Source of the DNA: Chamaea fasciata
Taxonomy: Eukaryota; Chordata; Aves; Passeriformes; Sylviidae
Assembly: GCA_029207755.1 (NCBI GenBank)
Contig: JARCOQ010000009.1
Location: forward strand, 34,680,914-34,744,913
DNA: 64,000 bases
Direction of reading: 5' to 3'
The position numbers and the translations under genes are program-made. How positions within the stretch are numbered: the first letter of the stretch is position 1; each line of letters begins with the position of its first letter. A model generated the notes under the pieces. The model ran no database searches. It saw only the letters and a program-made list of their open reading frames with translations, and was not told where the DNA came from. This document shows, piece by piece, positions 22,301-33,500 of this stretch.

Positions 22301-24300
22301 CCTTGGTTCACTGAACTGCTGTCTGTGTGGAAATGAGATAATGTCTTGTCTTTTCTTGCACAACAGCCTGCTGGAAGCTGGGATGCACCAAGGGTGAGTG
22401 AACAAGTTATGCAGTGATTCTGACATGTCAGGTATTTCACAGAGCCCGCTGCCAGTTCAGGAACATTTAGATCTTTGAGACCCTTTTCCAGTGGCGTCTG
22501 TCAGAGAAAGAAAGAAAAGAGGGAATGAAAAATAAATCTACTGCATTACAGACACAATGAGCTCTGGATCAAAGTGGGATGGAGCTTGAAAGGTGATGTT
22601 TTCAATTTTGCTGGCCAGAGGGGTTGTGACTCGGATGGCGTGGGTAAACAATGAGGAGAGAGACAGTCCCTTTGGGAGTCAGTGTCTGACTTAACGAGCC
22701 AGCAGTTATTAAAAGATGAATAGGGGAGAAGTGAACCGTGCTTTCTGGCTGGTAGTGTGGCTTATTTTCTTCTTTCTTTTCTCTCTTTTCTCTCGAAGAT
22801 CAAAGGCCTAATTTTAGAACAAGCCCTATTTATGGACTGCTCAGCCACTCTGTCTGCTGTACTCTTGTTCTAGAATAATGGAAAATAAATAGAGCTGGCA
22901 GGATCTCCCGGTGTCCAGAGCTCATCCCTGATGCAAGGCAGGAGGAAAAAAAAGAAAAAGACCTTTCTTAGCAGAGGTTTGTCTCTACAGAGGGAATTCC
23001 CCTCCCTTAGCTCTTGCAATCTTTCCTCGTGATCACAAGCTGAAAAAATGTGACCTGTGACTGCTCCCCATGTTCAGCAGTGCTAACTCCTGATCCCTGC
23101 CTTCTTGACGTGCCATAGCTGACAGGACTGGGCAGAGTCCTCTTTCCAAGACTGGTGCTGAGTATGGAGTTGAGTGTTGGTTTGTGTGCCTGTGGACTAT
23201 ACTCGTGTGTATGCAACCCACCATGATCAATTGTACTTTTTTCTTTTTATAATGGCATGAGATTGTTGGGTCCATTCCAGGCTATGAACAGATGTAGCCA
23301 GACATCCTTGCTGCCTCTGCCCTTCTCTGGATCTCTAGACGGTTTTCTACCATTCAGTAGTTCTTTGTGTTTCCTCACATTACTTGGCACTCCCCTCCCC
23401 CTTTCCTCTTCTCCCCTTGCTGTTTTTCTAATCTATCAAAATAATTTTTAATTGTCACCTTGTTCTGTAAAATTTAGGGTGACAATTGTCTGCAGTAACT
23501 GTGCTCAGTTCAGCTGAACAGTAACTGGGGGGGAAACACATTGCATGTAGGTGTAGTTTGAGAGTGAGCCTCTAATTACCCCATGCAAATGCCTTTTTCT
23601 TTTTTCCCCTCTCCTTTGTGTCAGCATTTCGCCGAGTTTTCTTGGGATGGTGTTTCCATAGTCCGTATCACTTGATACAGTGACAAAGGCTGTGTCAAAA
23701 TCTGCTGGTGTAAGGAAGCTGCTCTTGCTGTAGGTGCTCTGTGCTGCCAGTTAAAGGCATCCTTCCAGTGGGGCAGTCTGATACCCACACTGCTGCCTGC
23801 CAGGTAAATCTGTCCTCTCCCCAGGTTTTGCAGTACTGAGGATCTTCACTGGTCTGAAGCTTTGGGTGAAGGGAGAAGAATCAGTCCAAAACCTCTCTGC
23901 TGGGAATTGCAGAAGAGGCATTCCAGCTGGGGGCAGGGATCTGTGTCTGCTCTTTTACACAGCTGAAGCTTAATTGGTACAAAGCTGCAGATAAGGGTGC
24001 ACTGTGCAGAACCAGAGTGAAGTTAACTCATGCAGAAGTGCTTGTCTCACAAGTGGGAGCGCTGAGCAGAGGGAAGAAGTCTGCTTAAACCATTTAACTT
24101 CGCAGATTCCTGGCAGCACTCCGCTGCAGGCAGCAGTGGTGGGAGCCTGTCAGCCCCTGGAATGAAGCGGGGCAGGCTGCGTAGCAACTGCATAGAGAGG
24201 TGGTAACAATTCCCAAGTGGGGCAGTAACAAAATCGATTTTTCTCCCCTTCAGCTTGGCAGCTCTCCAGGTGCCTGTTCTGGCACAATGAAGTGTGTGCT
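19320..24300. other. Intergenic region SUPV3L1-HKDC1
   Basis: About 5 kb lies between the SUPV3L1 poly(A) signal and the HKDC1 upstream region. I see no exon with homology I recognise, no CR1 and no RNA gene. Open frames here are short and lack splice or similarity support. An AATAAA at 20969-20974 could serve a longer SUPV3L1 transcript. Purine-rich stretches occur at 22506-22545. Confidence 0.6.
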
Positions 24301-24338
24301 GGGGAGGGAGGGACTTTGGGTTGATGGGGGGGGGGGGG
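24301..24338 (+). other. Putative G-quadruplex sequence before HKDC1
   Basis: Runs GGGG, GGG, GGG and GGG separated by 1-5 bases, then a run of 13 Gs. This fits the G3+N1-7 pattern on the + strand, about 200 bases before the HKDC1 ATG. Confidence 0.6.
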
Positions 24339-24536
24339 TTGATACAAAGAGGCTGAAATTTAATCACTGGATGGATTTATTTCTGGACTCAATTTCCCAG
24401 GAACTTCACTATTCCACACTGGGGAAAATGCCTCTGCTGAAGTTTCTCTAGCTCCAGCTTCGTGAATAAAGATCTGTCGCTTTGGAGTACTCACAGCAGC
24501 TTTGTCACTACTGACTCATCCATCTGCTTCAAGAAA
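24301..24536 (+). promoter_or_regulatory. HKDC1: Probable HKDC1 promoter/5'UTR region
   Basis: The 236 bases before the HKDC1 ATG include a G-rich segment (24301-24338) with four or more G-runs, ending in 13 Gs. A 7-codon uORF lies at 24428-24451. The ATG at 24537 has A at -3. There is no CpG island, unlike SUPV3L1 and HK1, which fits the more restricted expression known for HKDC1. The transcription start is not visible. Confidence 0.45.
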
Positions 24537-24599
24537 ATGTTTGCTGTCCACTTGTTAGCTTTCCATTTCACAAAGCTAAAAGAGGATCAAATAAAAAAG
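24537..24599 (+). CDS. HKDC1: HKDC1 exon 1 (membrane anchor)
   Basis: It encodes residues 1-21: a hydrophobic stretch ([11 protein letters not shown]), then KLKEDQIKK. It is exactly 63 nt, as is HK1 exon 1 downstream. This helix inserts in the outer mitochondrial membrane beside VDAC in type I/II hexokinases. Donor AAG|GTAAGA. Confidence 0.95.
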
Positions 24600-27500
24600 G
24601 TAAGATGCAGCGTTAGCTGATGGCTATTTTAAGAACCGTGTTACCCAGATACAGAGGGGTCTGCAGTACTTAATGCAGACCATATGATGGCATTATCCAT
24701 GAAAACCATTCAGCCAAATGGAGTAGGAGGTGTTTGGACCTTAAACCACCTGAGGAGTATGAAAATAGGTCTGGTTAGTGGTTTTCCCTTCACAATTGGA
24801 AGTGCTCTCCTAGTAATGGAGCAAATTCTCCTCAGTAAGGCAAAGTGCTTAAGCTTTATCTGGCATGGTAGAGCCCAGAGGACAGAAAGGACGACTCTTG
24901 CTGAGTTGCTTTGCAAGTGTAGCGTGAATGATGGGATTTTTCAATCTGAGTAGGAATCAGGAGTCAGTCACATAGCAGGGACAGGGAAAACCCCTGTGGT
25001 CTTTGGTCTGGGTCTGCTGAGATTCGGGAGGTATTTCCAACTAGTATTGGAGTTCTTGTGCCTCCTCTCTGGTCATCCAAAGCTGGCTAATCACTCTGAT
25101 GTTTATAGGTGTGACCTTTAATTACAGTTGAAAAAGCTCAAGATAGCTCAGACCTGAACTATCAGTACTGGGAGTGAGCTGCCTATATGGTTGCTCTTCC
25201 CTAATCTACTTTCATGCCCATGCTGAAATGGGTTTTTGGACTTATATCCATTATAAGACCATGTGAGAGCTGTAAGCTTCATTGGTCAGAGGTCCTCTGG
25301 TTTGTGGACGTGTCCCCTGCGGGCCCCCCTGCATTCCTGGTGTCTTCACTGAGTGCTGTCAGGTGGCCATTGCTGCCGGGCTCTGTCTTCGGGTTTTCCA
25401 GCCAGCAGGAGGTGGGGCTGTCTGCAGATGCATGGTGGGAGATCCAGGGTTCTGGTGCACAGATCTGCTTGCTTCACCGAGCTCATCAGCAAAGTGAGCC
25501 ACTCTGGATTCTCCTGTGTGTGCCCAAAACATGGAGTGGCTTGTTCCAAGGAGGAGTTCTTCCATTCATTCTGTTTTGGAGAGAGGCATTCCAACAGAGG
25601 TACTGGTGTCTCAACAATCAGATGTCGCTGACTCAGTCGTAGCCCTTTCATCCCTAGGATTTAATGTGAGCAGAAAAAGGCATTGCTGCCCCTCCCCTCT
25701 GTGAGGAGCTGATCTCTTACCTAGACAGTACTATTTCTTCTTTATTTTTACTAAGAAAAAGACCTTGTGGAGCAGTGTTTGGGTGTAGTGGGCTTTGCAG
25801 AGGAAGAGCCAGCTTGTAGTTGAGTGAGGACAGTGAAGATGAGGGAGCAGAGGAATTCTGGCAAATCCACTTTCTGCAAGGTGTAAATCAGCCCTTCCTG
25901 AAGGCAAGAAACCACGTGCTCCTCAGACTTCTCTTTTAAGTAGCCTAGGGTAGGCTTTACAGAACAGAATTGATTTCTCCCTTATTAGAAAGAAGGAATG
26001 TCTTCCCACCGCTCCCTCCTCTGGTTTATTTACTCTGGTGGCAAAATCAAGAGCCTGCCTGCCATGAAAACAGTGCTACCATAAAAGGAGAAAAGGCACT
26101 GTTCCTGTGCCATGGGAGGGGGGCAACCAGTTTGGTTTAGCACAGCCCGGCCATTCCTGTGTTTATGAGTAAATGGTTATGAGAGCAGGGCCTTGCTCTG
26201 GTTGTAAATCAGGCTGGAGAAGGCAGCAGTCTTTCCTGGGCTCTGCCTTATCTAATTCCTTGGGGAGGACTGTCTGTTCCTATGGTTGTAGGTAAACAGG
26301 GTGGGGAATGCAATATCTGTGGGCAGCAGGGAGCCTAGTGCATGTTCTTTGCAAACAGACATGGTAATTTTTATTACTCTTGAGGGTTTTCCTTCCCCCA
26401 CAGGGATTTCTGTCATGGGGCTATTTGGGTCTGTGTCAGAGTGCAGTGAGTGCTGGATATCTCCAGTCACTGTATTTGCTCCAAAAAATCAGTACGGGTG
26501 TGTGGGCTAAGATGATGGATCCTACACAGTGGCGGGGCCTCAAAACACCCTTGGAGGGAATCAAGAGAATCAAACAAGGGCTACAAAGACGAATCTGAAT
26601 AATGGCCTTTTCAAGGCACAGCTGTATCCAAAGGCAGCTGCTGCTCTACGACAATTGTATGTTGTAGTTTAACACTTTCTCCTGTGTGTGCATTAAGTCC
26701 TGGAGTGACTTTCAGGATCCTGGCTCTTTCAGGTGGGTCATTGCTGACCATCAGTTCAAAATGGGACTGTGAATAGGTAATTAGTTTGTGCCTCATTAAA
26801 ATAGGTGGCCAGTCCAAATTGCAGCAGAGACCAATTTACCTACAGCCTGCACTGCCCTCTGTATAAACAATACAACCTTTTAAATCCTGCCATATTGCTA
26901 GTGGGACTTGGTTTGTGTCCTTCCAAGCCTCCAGACCTCCCTATGTAAATGGGACTGATGAAATGCTCTGAACAGATAAAGCACCATAACATCATAGCCC
27001 ATGGTGCAAGAGCTGAGTGTCTGTGGAAGCAAAGCACTGGCAACTGTCCCACCTCTCTCCCCTGCCCACCTCCTCTGGCCCTGAGTCTCATGTGGTGGGG
27101 AGTGGGATGCAAACAAAAATTACCGTTCAGGGGACATCTAGCTCTTGGGAGCACACAATTACTGTGCCTGCATCATGTTCATACAGCACCAAAATCTGGC
27201 TCCCCAGTGGAAAAGCTTCTGGGCGTTGACAGATGCTTTTCTTTCCCCTCCTGTGTTAATCCTTTGTTGTATCCAGCTATGTAGTTTCTAGGCCACACTA
27301 CTTATAGCCCTGCAGGTATGTGTCAGTCCCAGCAGTGCGTGGTCCTTAAGGAAAAAACCTTTCTCTTTGCCCTGACGAAGCTGTTCATAAACACTGATTA
27401 GCTTCTCTGCCAGTTTATCTGAATGAGCTGCTTCATAGAAACTTCTGAATTCTTTTATATTCAACTGACATCTATTTTGATGTATTCTGTGAGTTACAGA

Positions 27501-30500
27501 CCTTTAACAAAGGGTATTGATTGCACTCAAAAATGTGTTTTAGATGTAATCCTAGAATCACAAGAGAATGGAGAGCAGAGCTGGAGTGAGAAAAGGGCTT
27601 TGAGTTCCATCCTGGCATGCCAACAAAGTTAATTGTCTGTGGAGTGAAGCAGTAGCTGAATAGATGTTTTTGGGTTGTGGCTGCCACGCTTGGGTACTGA
27701 TGGCATTTTCTGGACCTGCCTCAGTGAGGTCAAATTCTCACCAGATTGAAATACTTTGCAGTTCTAGTTCACTGCATCTATAGCAGGAGAGGATGGTGTG
27801 AAAACAGCTTGTCAGGGTTTCAAGCAAATCTCATGGACTTATGCAGATTGTCATGTTACTGAGCCATCAGAAAAGATGGCCAGCTTTTGGGCACTAGATC
27901 ACCAAGGCGGCATTAAACATATTCAAAACGAAGTATTTTTAGAAGACTGAATGTCCTGATGATGACCTGGAGCTTACTTGCACTGACAGTCACGAGAACT
28001 TCGGTGCTGAGGTCGAAAACGCAATGAACCGTCAGCAGCTGCCGAGCACCAAGGAGCATGCATGCCTCTGGGTAACACCTTCCATCTTGCAGGTTGACAG
28101 GTACCTGTACCACCTGCGCCTCTCCGACGATGTCCTGCTGGATGTGATGGCTCGGTTCCAGGCCGAGATGGTGAAGGGCCTGGGCAGAGACACCAACCCC
28201 ACAGCGACAGTGAAAATGCTGCCGTCGTTTGTGCGCTCGCTGCCCGACGGCTCCGGTGAGTGCCCCTGCTCCATCACACCAAAATGAGCCAGTACTGCCG
28301 GTACTCCAGCACAGCACAGCAGAGACACAGGGCAGCCAGTCCCTCTGGGGTACTGCCTGTCTCACTGAGAAATCACCTTGTGTGTGTATTGAGCCTGTGG
28401 GGAAGCTGGCAGTGTGGGGTTTTTTTCCTTGCACCAGGTGGATTTTGACCTAGTGCTGCTCGTTTGAGGAAAGGACCTATTAAGTGCTCAGGAACAGCCT
28501 GTCCCATCTGTTCCTAGTGCAGGCCTTGCTGTAGGAGCTGTGGCTGGACATGGCAAGGGCAGCCTCTACAGCTCAGAGCCTGCAGTGCAGTGTGTGGTGG
28601 CTGTGCGATGTGTGGCCTGGCCTTCTTGGCCAGGGAGGGCAGGATGCTGCAGTGGAACCCCTCAAATTGCCAAGTGAGAGCAACACGGCCCCCTCAGAGC
28701 TGTGATCCCCGAATTCTGCTCTGCTTTTCCTAATTCCCCAAAATATGATCCCTTCTGCCGTTCCTTGCCTTCTGCATTGGGAAAATCTGCCTCTGGCTGG
28801 GGTCTATGAGGAAACTGCTCTGCTTCTTCAGCTGAGACTTGAAGAGAGAGAGAGACAAAGTGCAGTAGTGTCCTCTGGGAGGATGTGACATGAGATAGGA
28901 ACTAAAAGCCCATCTTGTTTGGAGAAGTATGCACATCCAAAATAACTCCTCAGCTGGCTCCCAGCAGTGCAGCCTGACAGAAAATTGCACTTTTCCCAGG
29001 TTTAACCAAGTCAATTTGTGCAGGACTCTGTCTCGCCTAGGTCAGGACTCGGTGTAAACTAGCTGTGCAGAAAACTGAAATGTTAGCTTTTTACCTTATT
29101 TCCACGTGACTTTATTCCTTCTGAAGGTGTTTTCCCTGCAGTTAAATGAGGAATAACAGCTTTAATGGCATCAAGAAGACATTTGAAGGCAAGTCTCTTG
29201 AAATGAGGCGTCTGACAGGAATTATACACAAGCTGCCTGGATGGAAGGGGGAACTTTTCTTTTGCTGCTAGCTTCGTGGAAGAGAAAGAAGTACTTTCTT
29301 AACCCTTGCAGTCTCAGTGTCAGTCACTGGTCCTGAGGTCTCATGGGTCTCTGATGCTGTCCTTGAACACCAGGGGAGCCCCTGAGGCCAGGAGACTTGG
29401 AAGATCACATGTAGTGTCATCAGTGTTGCAAGAGTTGTTGTTCCTCAAGGTCAAGGCTGCACAGTGCTCTCCTGGCCCTGTGTGGCCTTTCCTATGTGTT
29501 AAGGACATGCTGATGCATCAAGCTGGGCTATATCTTACTGACACGCTGCCTACTCCAAGTATCACGTTGGTTTTTCTGGTTTTGCTATCTTGAAAAACCC
29601 TTGTTGGTTACTTTGCTTCCAGACAGGTTAAAACTTCCAGCAGGTTTAAACAGCTCCGATTTGGATGATTATTCCCCATTTGCAATAGCAATTAACTTTG
29701 AGAATTTTTTTTTTTTTTTTGTGCCCTCAGTGTTGCTGCCAGAAGTGACTCACATAGAGCATCTTCAGTTTTTCATTGTTTAGGGATTAATGGTCTGACT
29801 AATGTCACAGTGTACTGAGTAGCCCAATTTGCCACTTCACCTTTGATTGCTGGCCATGGTAGAATTTCCTGCTTCCTTCCCTGTCAGGACCAGATTTAAT
29901 AAAATTTAATCACATGTTTGGACTGTGGAGCAAAGATCACGCAAGGCTAGGCACATACCACTGTGTTTTCCTTTTGGGAAAGTCATTTTCCTGTGTGTGG
30001 GATAAACACTTGTTTTATTGTAGCAGTGAGGCCAAACTGTCCTTTCATCTGAGGTTTGCTACTGGAGATGTATGTGTCTGCGCAAGCCTGTGGAACAAAA
30101 TGGTACTTTCACAGAAACACCAAAAGATATTTGAAAAGGACTGTGTTGGTTGACTTTGGGTAGAAAATTAGCTTTGCCCCACTTGGAATTTGACTTCTGC
30201 ACTGGAGCTGAGTCTTAACATATGCCTCCAAATCCTGCATCCTCTACTGGATACGGGTAATGGTCTCACATTCTGACTATCCCACATTTCAGGTGGTGGT
30301 TTCACAGCCTCTGTATGCTCTGGTTGGCTTTGCAGTTGCTTTGGGCCTTTCTTGCTGAAAAGCTCATCCTTCTGCAGCTTGAAAATATGCTGCTGTGGAA
30401 CGAGCAGGGCTGGCAAACCCAAACTGCCAAATAAAAATTGAATTAGCTATTACATAGCAAGCCAAAAGGAGAGACCTGGTAGCCTTGCTTAGGGTTTCTA

Positions 30501-33500
30501 GCTCTCAGTTTCCAGGCCCATAGGATAAGGATCTGCCGTGATGGGGCAGGAGAGCCTGTGGCTGTGCCGGGGGAGGGCCCTGGGCTGTGGCCATCAGCGT
30601 GGCACCTGAGCCACCCCCAGTGATGGTTGCCCGCTTGTGTTGCAGAGAAGGGCGACTTCCTTGCTGTGGACCTGGGTGGCTCCCAGTTTCGTGCCCACCA
30701 GGTGAAGGTGTTTGCTGACGGGAAGCAGAGCAGCCAGCTGGAGAGCAAGTTTTACCCCACACCCAAGGAGGTCACACAGGGGAACGGAGCCGAGGTAGGG
30801 CACTGCTGCCCTGCTGCTGCTGTGCTGCAGCGCCTGCCTGTGGGACACAGCCCAACTGCCCTCTCTTTTTGTGCAGCTCTTCGATTACATTGCTGACTGC
30901 CTGTCAGACTTCATGGAGACCAAAAACCTGAAGCATAAGAAGTTACCTCTTGGCTTTACTTTTTCTTTTCCTTGCAAACAGACCAAATTGGAAGAGGTAA
31001 GACGCATGAAGAATATACTCTTGAAGAATAATACTCTTGTCAAGTTGAACTCCTTGCAGAATCTGGAGAAGCTGTTGAATGTGGGCGTTATCCTGTGACT
31101 TTTGTGTGGGGTAATGTTTACATAGCTCTCTGAAGAAAGCGTGGATGACTTTTAGCATTTAACTGGACTTGATTCAACTATTCATTTCTCATCTCAAGGC
31201 AGCATGATCTTTAAGCTAAAGCTATTCTATCCTGCTTTATCAGTACCCAACTCCACAGGAACCATGTGCCCCTGTATTAACACTGTTAGAAATAGACATG
31301 TACTTTTGTGTCTTGAAGCATCTTTATTTTTTTAATCACTCTCAGTGACTTTTTTTATTTACAGTTGATTCTGAATAGGAAATACCTGTAGCTGAGCTGC
31401 TTGAGACACCTCTTGGGGAAATGAAGGGCTGGTTGCAATTATTTTGTGCTCTCTCATTCTAGCCTCTCTTATTTCCAGGGGTCTGTGCTTTGGGTTCCAG
31501 TCCTGCAAATACTTTTTTGCTTAATGCTGTTAGACTGTGATCAGCATAGAAAAGCCTCACGTGCTTTAAATGAAGCACAGGGAGAAACATTTACAGAATC
31601 AGGACTTTATGACTGTACCCTTTTGGTAGTATTGGTACTGACAGGCACCCCAAGGTAAGATGTTCTGCTCTGACTTATTTTGGCTCAGTTTTAATGTGTG
31701 GAGAGACATAGAGGACTTCTCCACAACCCTTTAGTCTTGACTGGCTCTGTGGTTTGTGTGCTAAACTTTGTGTGCTTTTGAGTCACCGCACGGTTACTTT
31801 TCAGGGCGTTCTTCTTGCATGGACAAAACACTTCAGGGTCCGAGGAGTTCAGGACACAGACGTGGTCAGCTCTCTGCGCAAGGCCCTCCAGAAGCACAAG
31901 GCAAGTTTTGCACCTGCAGGAGCTGAACCTGAGCGGCCTCAGAACGTTCTCCTGGGAGATCAGCTCTTGGTGTGCGGGTTCTTTTGGGAGTTATCAGACT
32001 TCCTTCAGGGATAGTCAGTAGCAAGTGCCCAGCGTGCCTGTGCATCCGGTAGATCTGAATCTCAGACTGCCCCAGCAGCAAGGGCAGCTGCACGCTGATA
32101 ACCCAGGCTGGCTGTGGCAGCTCACCAGTGTGGCCTCACTGTCTCTGCCCAAGGGCTGAGAAACTTGTGAAACTACTGGGTGAGATATAAAACACTCAAT
32201 AATTTCACGTGCTCTGTTTTACAGCCTGGCTCATGGGATGAAGGTTGGTAGGGGGAAACTCTCATCCCAAATTGGCACACCTAACTCTACCAGGGCTTGC
32301 CTGTCCACTTCAGTCTGTAGGATGGAGCCATTGATTGCAATTTTTAAGGTCAGCAGTAAGACATAGTTAAATCTGCCCTTGAACTAGCATATGGCCTTTG
32401 AATAACACTGTGTTTTAGTACTTTGGAAAGCCTTGCTTTTCATGTTTGATGCTATTGGTAGCACCAGCTAAGAAATAAAAGGCATCTTTCCGTATCTTGA
32501 TGACTTCATAGGAAAGAGGAAATTCTGTTTTCTCACATGGTAAAAATCCAGATTTTGGTTCACTTATTTTTCTGCATCAGCCTTGTAGTTATTAGTAACA
32601 AAAGATCTGAAGCTTTCTGGGTGAAGTGTGGCCTCCTCCTGGTGCTGGCATCTGAGTTACAACAATCCTTTGATAAGAGTGAAAGGAAAACTGCACAGCC
32701 TTGATGGAAGGACTTTCTACTTGAGTGTGGTATTGCTGCACAGCCATAGCTCCATTTATGAGTGTTTTCTGTCCCATTTGGTGGGCTCTGCTCAGGTGGT
32801 AGGATGTTATCCTTTTCACACAGCCTGTAAGCGCAGTATCACAACATTCACACCAATAACATGTCACTTTTCTGGCAAATGAGGTAGGATTGGGGAAAAA
32901 CAAATCCTTCAAGCAAAGAGGCTGGTGAAACACTTGAGAATTCAGAGATGCTTGTAATCTTACAGGGTTGTGGGAAGAGTGTTGTAGAAGGAAGTAGTGT
33001 CTTTCAACCAAGTTTTCCTGAATGAGGCCTTCAAAGTGCAACCCAGGGAATATGTCTGCATGCTAGTGCTTTATGACACAGGAGCTTTTCTGAGCTTTTT
33101 TTCCCCGTTAATCACTCATCTTTATGCTATTAGGACATGGATGTTGATGTTTTGGCACTGGTCAACGACACAGTGGGAACCATGATGACTTGTGGATATG
33201 ATGACCAGCGCTGTGAAGTTGGACTCATAATTGGTAATTTTTTCTGTTCACCATGAAGAGTTTTTTTCCCCCTCTCATTTGTTGAATTACTACAAATCTG
33301 GAGTAGTAGGAGGGAGTTTCACAATACAGGAAAGAGCAGAAAGAAAGTGGAAAAAACAATGGTTGGATTTTCAAGCCTGGCTGCCTTCTGTAAAGCAGCT
33401 GTTTTTATGCTGATCACATTGCCATCAAATACCACAGTCCCCATTTTGTCTGGGCTCAGTTGTGACCAGCATACTAAACTTCTCTGCTGACTGTATAGAA

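Noticed and set aside
22824..22836. CArG/MEF2-like site CCTATTTATGG
   Set aside because: It has seven A/T bases between CC and GG instead of six and one mismatch to MEF2; no supporting context.
24311..24320. HNF4-like GGACTTTGGG before HKDC1
   Set aside because: It matches only half of the DR1 element and is part of the G-rich tract; not strong enough to call.
24463..24470. TATA-like AATAAAGA 70 bases before the HKDC1 ATG
   Set aside because: It lacks the TATA core and is as likely to be a random poly(A)-type hexamer.
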